From NCBI GenBank assembly GCA_022841825.1, contig JALHQT010000007.1, positions 1 through 64,000 of the forward strand: DNA of 64,000 nucleotides. The letters run 5' to 3'. The stretch's first letter is position 1. Each line of letters starts with the position of its first letter. Below the pieces are notes generated by a model, which was not told where the DNA came from, did not search any database, and saw only the letters and a list, made by a program, of their open reading frames with translations. This document shows positions 8,886 through 16,699 of the stretch, one piece after another. This stretch comes from Anaerolineae bacterium. GTDB lineage: Bacteria; Chloroflexota; Anaerolineae; Aggregatilineales; Phototrophicaceae. The position numbers and the translations under genes were made by a program.

Positions 8886-9239
8886 ATGAGAATTCTCTAC
8901 CTCGAAGACAACGCAGAAGACGCCAATCTCGTCCAGCGTTATGTGCGGACGACGCCGCACGAGCTGGTGGTTGTCGGCACCGCCGATGACGCCTGGGCTG
9001 CCGCGCACGAGTATTTTGATCTGATTCTGGTCGATGTCATGATCGGGCAGGATCGCAGTGGTTTCGACTTCGCCCAGGCGCTGCGGCAGCACCAGGTGCA
9101 GCAGCCCATCGTCGCCGTCACCGCGCTTTCGACGCCGCAGGATGTGGCATACTGCCAACAGGTCGGCTTCGATTATGTGCTGGTCAAGCCCTACTCGGTC
9201 AGCGACCTGGCGAGTCTTATCGAGCAGGCGGGCGGGTAG
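8886..9239 (+). CDS. Single-domain response regulator
   Basis: A 117-residue stand-alone receiver domain. It has the acidic pair ED at residues 7-8, phospho-acceptor Asp50 in LILVDVM, the switch Thr in VTAL and the conserved Lys-Pro in VLVKPYS. It has no output domain, so it probably acts through protein contacts or as a phosphate relay. It starts 3 bases after the hybrid kinase ends and is surely cotranscribed with it. Confidence 0.9.
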   Translation: MRILYLEDNAEDANLVQRYVRTTPHELVVVGTADDAWAAAHEYFDLILVDVMIGQDRSGFDFAQALRQHQVQQPIVAVTALSTPQDVAYCQQVGFDYVLVKPYSVSDLASLIEQAGG

Positions 9240-9265
9240 CGCTCAATCAAGTGGACGTTACACAC

Positions 9266-9322
9266 CTCACCTGCGAACAAGGGGCTTAAGCCCCCTGTTC
9301 ACGCCCCTTGTTCGCAGGTGAG
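9266..9322. repeat. Perfect 20-bp inverted repeat with nested GCTTAAGC
   Basis: A 20-base arm beginning CTCACCTGCG (9266-9285) pairs perfectly with 9303-9322. The element contains GGGGCTTAAGCCCC (9281-9294), which recurs in the palindrome at 47186-47207. It lies between the two receiver genes. There is no T-run after it, so simple intrinsic termination is unlikely. Confidence 0.7.
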
Positions 9323-9372
9323 CGCGCGTAAGTCCCGTAAAAATGGTCGATTAGCGTTTTAAGGAGTATGGG

Positions 9373-9759
9373 ATGGGACACATTCTGCTGATCGAAGACA
9401 ACCAGGCAAACGCGGACATGATGATCCGCCTGCTGCAAACCAGCGGTTACGAGGTTCGCCACTTTGATCGCGGGCTGCCTGGCGCGCGGGCGGCAATTCA
9501 GGATCGTCCCGTCGCCATTCTGCTCGACTTCAACCTGCCGGATGTCGATGGGCGGACGCTGCTGTTGATGCTCAAGCAGCGCATCGGTGCCGATAACGCC
9601 CCGCCGATCATCGCGGTGACGGCGCGCACCGGCGTGATGGAAGAGGCGATTGCCGAGCGCTTTGGCTGTGACGCCTTCGTGCGCAAGCCATTCGACCCGA
9701 AGGAATTTCTGGAGATCGTGGCGAAGTTCGCCGGGGAACCGACGAAGACGGTGTCATAG
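9373..9759 (+). CDS. Single-domain response regulator
   Basis: A 128-residue receiver domain with acidic residues ED at 8-9, phospho-acceptor Asp52 in ILLDFNLPD, VTARTG as the switch region and Lys-Pro in VRKPFDP. It lies 133 bases after the previous receiver and carries its own AAGGAG site. The long hairpin between the two may separate their expression. Its stop codon (9757-9759) overlaps the first heptamer of the next repeat. Confidence 0.9.
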   Translation: MGHILLIEDNQANADMMIRLLQTSGYEVRHFDRGLPGARAAIQDRPVAILLDFNLPDVDGRTLLLMLKQRIGADNAPPIIAVTARTGVMEEAIAERFGCDAFVRKPFDPKEFLEIVAKFAGEPTKTVS

Positions 9760-9833
9760 TGCGTGGTGCGCAGTGCGCGGTGCGAACAAGCCGGAGTTTG
9801 TTTTTTCGCACTACGCACCATGCACTGCGCACT
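9758..9833. repeat. GTGCG-type heptamer hairpin
   Basis: The left arm (9758-9785) is AGTGCGT, GGTGCGC, AGTGCGC, GGTGCGA. The right arm (9806-9833) reads on the minus strand as AGTGCGC, AGTGCAT, GGTGCGT, AGTGCGA. Each arm is four 7-bp units and the arms are largely complementary. It sits between two convergent genes. Confidence 0.85.
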
Positions 9834-9851
9834 CTTCTTCGCGTGACTTCG

Positions 9852-10301
9852 CTACAGCCCCAGCTTGCCCTTGAGCATGTCGAGGAACTGCTGTTCGCCC
9901 GCGCCGATCTTCTCGCCGCCGCCGAACAAGCCTTCGCCCGCCGCGCCCGCGACCTTCTCCGCCAAGCCCATAATAAACTGCTTGACCTGTACGCCCTGTT
10001 CACCCGCTTCGCCGAGCAGACCATCCAGCCCGCCGACCGCTTCCATCACGTTGTTAATGTCCTTCGCTTCACCGGCGACTTCGGAAAGCTGCTGTCCCGC
10101 TTCGCCTTTGGTGAAGGCATCCACCAGCCCGTTGATAATGTCGTTGCCGCCGAAGCTGGCAGCCGTATCCGCGAAGTAGTTGGCAATCGCCGCGCCTTCT
10201 CGAATTTTGCCAAACAAGCCTGAACCGCTGCTCTGGAGCAGCCCAGCGAGCACCTGCTGCACGACCGGAATCACCGACGAAACAATCGCGCTGACATCCA
10301 T
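9852..10301 (-). CDS. Hypothetical Gly/Ala-rich protein
   Basis: A 149-residue protein I do not recognise. It begins with a hydrophobic helix-like stretch (IVSSVIPVVQQVLAGLL), has a Gly-rich body with GGNDIINGLVDAF and GLDGLLGEAGEQG, and ends DMLKGKLGL. No signal cleavage site, catalytic motif or metal ligands stand out. Start 10301 has GAGGAG 8 bases upstream; the ATG at 10307 is too close to that site. Its Gly-Leu-rich style recalls the larger repeat protein at 59609, but no clear homology can be shown by eye. Confidence 0.7.
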   Translation of the reverse strand: MDVSAIVSSVIPVVQQVLAGLLQSSGSGLFGKIREGAAIANYFADTAASFGGNDIINGLVDAFTKGEAGQQLSEVAGEAKDINNVMEAVGGLDGLLGEAGEQGVQVKQFIMGLAEKVAGAAGEGLFGGGEKIGAGEQQFLDMLKGKLGL

Positions 10302-10378
10302 CGTCATATCTCCTCAGGAAGTATTGGACGAGCCATGCCAGCATAGCATGATGGGACATTCGACGCTATCGACGTGAT

Positions 10379-11158
10379 TTAAGCCTTCCCCCCCAACGCC
10401 CGCACGTAGCGCCGCCGATACTCGTCATACGCCTCGTCGAACATGCGCGCGCTCTTTTCCGCGCCGACCTTGCCCGCGCTGGCGATGACAGGGAGATGGA
10501 TGCCGCGCGCCGCCAGTTTTTCGGCGACGCCGACCTTGATCAGGTTGGTGATCGCCGCCATCGCAATGGTCGAGACGGGACCGACAGGCGCGGGGAAGCC
10601 TTCGACCTCGACGACGGCATCGCCTGCCGGGACGCAGTTGTCGATGGCGATGTCGGCGATGTCGCGCAGCTTTTTGCCGCTGCTGTGGCGCGAAGGCGTG
10701 CCGCCGGAATGCTCATAGGATGTGACGCCGACCAGGGGCAGCCCGCGCTTCTTGACCTCCAGCGCCATATCGACCGGGACTTCGTTGACGCCGCTGTTGG
10801 AATAGATCAGGAAGCAGTCGGGCGGCGAGAAGACGAAGTTGCGCAGGATGACGGGCGCGAAGCCCTCCATATGCTCGATGAAGAGCGCCTGCCGCTGCCC
10901 GTTCGCGCCGACGACCTGGTTATGATAGGTCAGCGAGAGTTCGACAATCGAGTGAAAGCCGGGGAAGGAGCCATAGCGCGGGAACATCTCTTCGATGAAA
11001 ACACGCGAGTGCCCGGTGGCGAACATATGCACCAGCCCATCGCCCGCGATGGTGTCGGCGAAGAGCGCCGCCGCACGGTCGATGGCGTCGAACTGCGTCT
11101 CGCGGATGCGCTGGAGGATGGTTGTAATGCTGTCGTAGTAAGCGAGCATGGCGTTCAT
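10379..11158 (-). CDS. SIS-domain sugar isomerase-like protein (UPF0309)
   Basis: About 259 residues, forming a single SIS domain that binds phosphosugars. Typical stretches are LVHMFATGHSRVFIEEMF (early strand and helix), CFLIYSNSGVNEVPVDMAL (phosphosugar-binding loop) and TSYEHSGGTPSRHSSGKKL. The last is characteristic of the UPF0309 group, which often sits with sugar-acid or amino-sugar catabolism. The start at 11158 (MNAML) is preferred over an upstream start that would add residues unlike the family, although no strong ribosome binding site is visible. Substrate unknown. Confidence 0.85.
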   Translation of the reverse strand: MNAMLAYYDSITTILQRIRETQFDAIDRAAALFADTIAGDGLVHMFATGHSRVFIEEMFPRYGSFPGFHSIVELSLTYHNQVVGANGQRQALFIEHMEGFAPVILRNFVFSPPDCFLIYSNSGVNEVPVDMALEVKKRGLPLVGVTSYEHSGGTPSRHSSGKKLRDIADIAIDNCVPAGDAVVEVEGFPAPVGPVSTIAMAAITNLIKVGVAEKLAARGIHLPVIASAGKVGAEKSARMFDEAYDEYRRRYVRALGGKA

Positions 11159-11288
11159 GAGGGGGAGCCTTTGCGAGAAAGTGTCTGCAAGAACAATGTT
11201 CGTTTGTTCGGACAATATAGCGAGAAGAGAGGCGGATTGCAAAAAGCGGCGTTATAATTCAACATCCCTTCCAACACGAAAACACACC

Positions 11289-12485
11289 ATGATGCCCCGC
11301 AACGTTTGGGCGGCGACGCTCACCAGCCTGCTGACCGACATCTCCAGCGAGATGATCTTCAATCTGCTGCCACTCTTCCTCGCCAACGTCCTCGGCGCAT
11401 CGACCGCCCTCATCGGCTTGATCGAGGGGATCGCTGAAACCACGTCGAGTCTGCTCAAAGGCGTGTCCGGCTGGCTGTCGGATCGATGGGGCACGCGCAA
11501 GTGGCTGGCAGTGGCGGGTTACACCATTTCGGCAACTGCGAAGCCGTTCCTCTATCTGGCATCGTCGTGGGCGGGCGTGCTGGTTGTACGCTTTGCCGAC
11601 CGCATCGGCAAGGGCATCCGCAATTCGCCGCGCGATGCGCTGATCGCCGACAGTGTGAGCGCTGAGCAGCGCGGCGCTGCCTTTGGGCTGCATCGTGCGG
11701 GCGATACGGCGGGCGCGCTGATCGGCATGGTGATTGCGCTGGGCGTGGTGCTGGCGACGCAGTCGCAGGCGGTCGAACTCAGCCGCGAGACCTTCCAGAC
11801 GCTCATCCTGATCAGCATCATCCCGGCGGTGCTGGCGGTCGTCGTGCTGATCGTCGGCGTGCGCGAGATCCGCAAGACGCGCACATCGGGCGATGGCGTG
11901 CGCCTGGGCATCGGCGCGCTCAAACCGGACTTTCGCTATTTCCTGGGGGTGGTCGCGCTCTTCACGCTTGGCAACTCTTCTGACGCTTTCCTGATCCTGC
12001 GTGCGCAGGAGCGCGGCTTGAACGTGGCGGGCGTGCTGGGGATGCTGATCAGCTTCAACCTGATCTACAGCGTTTTCTCTGCACCGCTCGGCGCGCTCTC
12101 CGACCGCATCGGAAGGCGTCGGCTGCTGATCGGCGGTTGGCTGGTCTATGGCGCGATCTACCTCGGCTTCGCCGCCGCGCAGACCGCCGCACACATCTGG
12201 ATCGTCTACGCGCTCTACGGCTTGTATTACGCAGCGACCGAGGGCACGGCAAAAGCGCTGGTCGCCGACCTGATCCCGCCGGAGCAGCGCGGTACTGCTT
12301 ACGGCTATTACAACATGGTCGTCGGCTTGATGGCGCTGCCCGCCTCGTTGCTGGCGGGCGTGCTATGGCAGGGCGTGGGGAGTTGGGGCGGCTTCGGCGC
12401 GAGCGCGCCATTTATCGCGGGCGCGGTGCTGGCGCTGCTGGCGGCGGGGCTGTACGTCACTCGATTTGCGGCGAGACGGGCATGA
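11289..12485 (+). CDS. MFS transporter
   Basis: A 12-helix major facilitator permease of about 398 residues. The loop 2-3 motif appears as GWLSDRWGTRKW and a loop 8-9 counterpart as GALSDRIGRRRL. RFADRIGKGIRNSPRDALIA, common in one MFS_1 subgroup, is also present. The first 47 residues of the longer open frame are not MFS-like, so the start is placed at the paired ATGs at 11289. Substrate cannot be inferred. It is divergent from the SIS-domain gene, with which it may share a promoter region. Confidence 0.88.
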   Translation: MMPRNVWAATLTSLLTDISSEMIFNLLPLFLANVLGASTALIGLIEGIAETTSSLLKGVSGWLSDRWGTRKWLAVAGYTISATAKPFLYLASSWAGVLVVRFADRIGKGIRNSPRDALIADSVSAEQRGAAFGLHRAGDTAGALIGMVIALGVVLATQSQAVELSRETFQTLILISIIPAVLAVVVLIVGVREIRKTRTSGDGVRLGIGALKPDFRYFLGVVALFTLGNSSDAFLILRAQERGLNVAGVLGMLISFNLIYSVFSAPLGALSDRIGRRRLLIGGWLVYGAIYLGFAAAQTAAHIWIVYALYGLYYAATEGTAKALVADLIPPEQRGTAYGYYNMVVGLMALPASLLAGVLWQGVGSWGGFGASAPFIAGAVLALLAAGLYVTRFAARRA

Positions 12486-12530
12486 AGCCTTTGGGCGGTA
12501 ACGCGAGTTTCATCTCGTGTCGTCGTGGCT

Positions 12531-12769
12531 CTATGTCGCTGTAAAGTCGGTGATCGGCTTCAGCGTCACACCTTCGGCAGCGGCAGCAGCGGATTGCCTG
12601 GCATCGGCGGTGATCAGGGGCGCAGCCAGGCGTTCTGCAAGCGCAATGTAGAGGGAGTCGTAAATCGCCAAATTTTGCCGAATACCAATTTGAAGAGCGC
12701 GTGGGTACAGCGCTTTCAGTTGATGAAGCGCTTGAGAAGTACGCTTGTATCGATGATGTATGAAGTCAT
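12531..12769 (-). pseudogene. VapC-type PIN toxin with internal deletion
   Basis: An ATG at 12769 opens a perfect VapC N-terminus (MTSYIIDTSVLLKRFIN), including the first catalytic Asp, then hits TGA after 17 codons. The adjacent reading frame continues straight into a PIN C-terminal half: ALYPRALQIGIRQ, IYDSLYIALAERL with its acidic residue, LITADARQ, ending at 12531. Only about 79 codons remain of a normal 130-140, so the middle third (roughly 60 codons) is gone and the join is out of frame. The ATG overlaps the antitoxin stop as ATGA, the normal arrangement. The gene cannot encode an active ribonuclease. Confidence 0.8.
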
Positions 12770-13005
12770 ACACGATCTCTGTCTTCACGCAGGAGTTCGC
12801 CTGACGACATTGCACCAGAAGATGGAGTCCATAGATGTGCGTCAAGTTCGGCAAGCATACGATCCAGTGCTTCTTCATCATTGGTAGTATGCAGCGCCTC
12901 GATCTGCGCTTGCTGTGTCAACTTACGTGACACAATTTCTTCGACGAACGACGCCAATTGCTCGACGCTGAATTCTGCAACACGATCCGGGTGAGATACA
13001 GCCAT
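12766..13005 (-). CDS. VapB-type antitoxin
   Basis: A 79-residue protein in antitoxin position. It starts MAVSHPDRVAEFSVEQL after an AAGGA site, has a helical middle (FVEEIVSRKLTQQAQIEAL) and ends GELLREDRDRV, a tail common in antitoxins paired with PIN-domain VapC proteins. Its stop overlaps the start of the broken vapC as ATGA. The reading frame is intact although its partner is destroyed. It may persist as an orphan regulator or as protection against a related toxin elsewhere. The family call rests mainly on the partner. Confidence 0.75.
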   Translation of the reverse strand: MAVSHPDRVAEFSVEQLASFVEEIVSRKLTQQAQIEALHTTNDEEALDRMLAELDAHLWTPSSGAMSSGELLREDRDRV

Positions 13006-13220
13006 CGCCCATTCCTTCCCATTCCACTCCATTGCATTATTTTACCTCAACTCGCTCCCATAACTTGTCCACCAATGGATCTACACCGTTTCGGAAGCGA
13101 CGCATATTTCTCCCCCGCTTTCTGGGGTATCGCGACGGCAAGGAGAACGTTAGTGTCCGGCACGGGCAGGTCGTCTGATTTGCTCACGCTCACCGATCAT
13201 GGACACAGGATTGTCTCCTT

Positions 13221-13805
13221 ATGATGACGCCTCAGGACGCCTGGGAACGACTGCTGGTCGGCAACCGTCGCTATGCCGCTGTCCAGCAAATCTACCCACG
13301 CCAGACGATGTACCATCGCCAGATGCTGCTCGATGGGCAGACACCCATCGCCGCCATCCTGAGCTGCTCGGATTCGCGCGTGCCTGCCGAACTGATCTTC
13401 GACCAGGGGTTGGGCGATCTGTTCATCGTCCGCACGGCAGGGCACGCGGTGGATGAGCTGGTGCTCGCCAGCCTGGAATACGCGGTCTTCGCGCTGCGCG
13501 TGCCGTTGATCGTCATCATGGGGCACGCCTACTGTGGGGCGCTGACGGCAGTCGTCAAAGGCGATGCGCTGCCAGGGCATCTGCCGCACCTGGCGCAGCA
13601 CCTGGAGCCTGCCCTTGCGAGTGTGGATCGCCAGGCGCACGACGCGGTCGATCAGGCGATCCACGCGAATTCGTGCTTCACCATGCGCCAACTGTGCGAG
13701 AAGAGTCAAATCCTTCGCGATGCCCATGACAAGGGCGATCTAGCCCTTGTTGCTGCCTATTATGACCTCAACACCGGTCATGTGGAGATTCTGGAATGGT
13801 TCTGA
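13221..13805 (+). CDS. can: Beta-class carbonic anhydrase
   Basis: A 194-residue enzyme interconverting CO2 and bicarbonate. The zinc ligands and catalytic dyad are visible: CSDSRVP gives Cys49, Asp51 and Arg53, and GHAYCG gives His102 and Cys105. The length fits the small prokaryotic beta class. It ends 9 bases before the PEP carboxylase gene on the same strand, so the pair is probably cotranscribed and this enzyme supplies bicarbonate for that reaction. Confidence 0.93.
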   Translation: MMTPQDAWERLLVGNRRYAAVQQIYPRQTMYHRQMLLDGQTPIAAILSCSDSRVPAELIFDQGLGDLFIVRTAGHAVDELVLASLEYAVFALRVPLIVIMGHAYCGALTAVVKGDALPGHLPHLAQHLEPALASVDRQAHDAVDQAIHANSCFTMRQLCEKSQILRDAHDKGDLALVAAYYDLNTGHVEILEWF

Positions 13806-13814
13806 GGGGGACCC

Positions 13815-16535
13815 ATGCTGCTGTATAGTTCCAAGACCAGCGACTTTGATAAGGTTGATGGCGATATTCAATTTCTGATGCAGTGCTTCCGCGAGGTGCT
13901 GGAGGAAAACGGCGAACATGCGCTGGCGCAGAGCCTGCCCTGGCAGGACGAGCGCCCCATCATGCCGCCGAGCAATAGCGACCCAGTCAAACTGACGCAG
14001 GCGTACTCCATCGCGTTTCAACTGCTGAATATCGTCGAGGAAAACGCGGTCGTCCAGTACCGCCGCCACCTGGAGAAGCAGGATGCCATCAACCGCTTTT
14101 CCGGCTTGTGGAGTCAGAGTCTGAATCGTCTGAAGCAGGAGGGCTTAAGCGACAAACAGGTCGCGGACGAACTCGCCAACGTGCAGGTCGAGCCAGTCTT
14201 GACCGCGCACCCGACCGAGGCGAAACGCTATACCGTGCTCGAACAGCATCGCCAGCTCTATCTGCTGATGGTGCAGCTCGAAAACCCGGTCTGGACACCG
14301 CAGGAGAAGCGCACCATCCGCGAGACAATCAAAGCGGCGCTGGAACGCTTGTGGCGGACGGGCGAAATCTACCTCGATAAGCCGGATGTGGCGTCGGAAG
14401 TGCGCAACGTCGTCTACTATCTCCGTCACGTTTTCCCGACCGTGATCGAGCCGCTGGATGGCAGGCTGCGTCAGGCATGGGTCGAGACGGGCTATGATCC
14501 GGCGCTGCTGACTCTGGATCATTTACCGCGCCTGTCGTTCGGGACATGGGTCGGCGGCGACCGCGACGGGCACCCGCTGGTGACGGCGGACATCACGCGC
14601 AACACGCTCGCGGAATTGCGTGCAAACGCGCTCGACCTGCTGCACGACCAACTGACGGCGCTGGCAAAGCAACTCAGCCTGTCGCGCTTTTCGCAGACGC
14701 CGCCGCCCGCGCTGAACGCCTGGATCGCCGAGACAGCCGCCGCTCTGGGCGAGACCGGAGCACAGGCGCTTCAGCGCAACGCGGAGGAACCCTGGCGGCA
14801 GTGCGTCAATCTGCTGCTCGCGCGGCTGCCCGGCGACGATGCGACCATCGGCACCTACGCCGATGCCGGCGCGCTCGAACGCGACCTACTCACGCTACAT
14901 GCCAGCCTGGTCGAAATCGGCGCGCGCCGTCTGGCGGACGCCGATGTGCTGCCCATCATCCGCATCGTGCAGACCTTCGGCTTCCATCTGGCGGTGCTCG
15001 ACGTGCGTCAGAACAGCCGCTTCCATGACCTCGCCGTCTCGCAGCTCCTCGCCTCCGCTGGGGCGGCGGATGCCGACTTGGCCGCCTGGGACGAGACCAG
15101 GCGCCGCGCCTTCCTGGATGCCGAGCTGAAGATGCCTCGTCCGTTCACGCTGCCGGATGCGCCGCTCGGCGCAGAAGCGACGGCGGTGACGAGCGTCTAC
15201 CGCGTGCTGGCGGCGCATCTGAAGACGCACGGGCGTGCGGGGCTGGGGTCGTTGATCGTGAGCATGACGCGCGATGTGTCCGATTTGCTGGCGGTCTACG
15301 GGCTGGCGCGCGAGGCGGGGCTGCTTATCAGCACACCGGAGGGCATGGTCTGTCAGCTCCCCGTCGTGCCGCTCTTCGAGACGATTGACGATCTGGAGCG
15401 CAGCCCCGGCATCCTGCGCGACTTCCTCGCCCATCCGCTGACGCAGCGCAGTCTCGCCTATCAGCGCGCGCAGCAAGGGACGAGCGAACCGGTTCAGCAG
15501 GTCATGATCGGCTACAGCGACAGCAATAAGGACGGCGGCATCCTGGCGAGCGCCTGGTCGCTCTACAAGGCGCAGCGGACGCTGGCGCAGTTGGGGGCGG
15601 ATATGGGAGTGCGCATCCGCTTCTTTCACGGGCGCGGCGGCTCGATCAGCCGAGGCGCGGGTCCCACGCATCGGTTCGTACGCGCGCTGCCGCATGGTGC
15701 GCTGCGCGGCGACCTGCGCCTGACCGAACAGGGCGAAGTGATCGCGCGCAAGTACGCCAACCAGCAGACGGCGCTGCATAATCTGGAACTGCTGCTCTCC
15801 GGTACCCTCAACGCCTCGGCAATCGATCATTACCGCGCGTCCGAACCGAACGCGCAGGAAAGCGTGCTCGATTCGCTGATGCAGTACAGCCGTGAAAAGT
15901 ATCATGCGCTCCTCCAGCAGGAAGACTTCATCACCTTCTACCGCCAGGCGACGCCGATCGACGTGATCGAGTCGAGCCGCATCGGCTCGCGCCCAGCGCG
16001 GCGCACCGGGCAGCACACCATCGCCGACCTGCGCGCTATCCCCTGGGTCTTCAGTTGGAGTCAATCGCGCTTCCTGCTGTCGGGTTGGTATGGCATTGGC
16101 ACGGCGCTGGAACGGCTGAAGGCGGCTGATCCGGCGGCGTTCGAGGCGCTCTGCAGGCAGGCGTTCGAGTGGCCCATCTTCCACAACATCATCAGCAGCG
16201 CCGCCAGCAATATTATGCTGACGCGCCCCGACCTGATGGGTGAGTATGCGGCATTGGTCGAAGATGACGCGCTGCGCACACGCCTGATGTCGCTGATCAT
16301 GGAGGAGCGCGAACGGACGAAGGTGCTGCTGGAGGAGATCTACGGCGGTTCACTGTTCGACAAGCGCCCGAACGTGGCGCAGGTGATGCTGCTGCGCAGC
16401 GCACCGCTCGAACGCCTGCACCGCGAACAGCTCCGGCTGCTGCGGCTGTGGCGTAAGGAGCCGACACAGGAAGGGCTGGTGCAGCTCCTGCTGACCGTCA
16501 ACGCCATCGCCAACGGCTTGGGGACGACGGGGTGA
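13815..16535 (+). CDS. ppc: Phosphoenolpyruvate carboxylase
   Basis: A 906-residue bacterial-type PEPC that makes oxaloacetate from PEP and bicarbonate, the main anaplerotic step feeding the TCA cycle. Catalytic His132 is in LTAHPTEAKR. The PEP/bicarbonate motifs YSDSNKDGGILAS and FFHGRGGSISRGAGPTHR are intact. The protein ends NAIANGLGTTG, a little past the usual terminal Asn-Gly/Thr-Gly. A GAGGGG site precedes the ATG. It follows the carbonic anhydrase directly. Confidence 0.96.
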   Translation: MLLYSSKTSDFDKVDGDIQFLMQCFREVLEENGEHALAQSLPWQDERPIMPPSNSDPVKLTQAYSIAFQLLNIVEENAVVQYRRHLEKQDAINRFSGLWSQSLNRLKQEGLSDKQVADELANVQVEPVLTAHPTEAKRYTVLEQHRQLYLLMVQLENPVWTPQEKRTIRETIKAALERLWRTGEIYLDKPDVASEVRNVVYYLRHVFPTVIEPLDGRLRQAWVETGYDPALLTLDHLPRLSFGTWVGGDRDGHPLVTADITRNTLAELRANALDLLHDQLTALAKQLSLSRFSQTPPPALNAWIAETAAALGETGAQALQRNAEEPWRQCVNLLLARLPGDDATIGTYADAGALERDLLTLHASLVEIGARRLADADVLPIIRIVQTFGFHLAVLDVRQNSRFHDLAVSQLLASAGAADADLAAWDETRRRAFLDAELKMPRPFTLPDAPLGAEATAVTSVYRVLAAHLKTHGRAGLGSLIVSMTRDVSDLLAVYGLAREAGLLISTPEGMVCQLPVVPLFETIDDLERSPGILRDFLAHPLTQRSLAYQRAQQGTSEPVQQVMIGYSDSNKDGGILASAWSLYKAQRTLAQLGADMGVRIRFFHGRGGSISRGAGPTHRFVRALPHGALRGDLRLTEQGEVIARKYANQQTALHNLELLLSGTLNASAIDHYRASEPNAQESVLDSLMQYSREKYHALLQQEDFITFYRQATPIDVIESSRIGSRPARRTGQHTIADLRAIPWVFSWSQSRFLLSGWYGIGTALERLKAADPAAFEALCRQAFEWPIFHNIISSAASNIMLTRPDLMGEYAALVEDDALRTRLMSLIMEERERTKVLLEEIYGGSLFDKRPNVAQVMLLRSAPLERLHREQLRLLRLWRKEPTQEGLVQLLLTVNAIANGLGTTG

Positions 16536-16599
16536 GGGGGGCGGCGAAGTAAGTGGGGCGGACGGCAAGAATGCTGCCTCTACCGGATTGTCGTTGTAG

Positions 16600-16619
16600 G
16601 GACGCCATTTATGGCGTCC
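16600..16619. repeat. GGACGCCAT/ATGGCGTCC palindrome
   Basis: A perfect 9-bp stem with a two-base loop, preceded by GTTGTAG and followed by GCCCCA. A variant copy with the same flanks lies at 37896-37913. Intergenic between ppc and the methyltransferase gene. Confidence 0.65.
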
Positions 16620-16699
16620 GCCCCAGGACTTGCGTCACCCTTTTGCGGCGTTCACGGCGTCGATTCTTGCGATGATCACGACGCACGCAGCATCCCGCT

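Noticed and set aside
9758-9833. Intrinsic terminator between convergent genes
   Set aside because: The stem is a heptamer element found at many other sites, and the T-run lies in the loop instead of after the stem, so simple termination is not supported.
14895-16184. 429-codon minus-strand frame
   Set aside because: Antisense shadow of PEP carboxylase.
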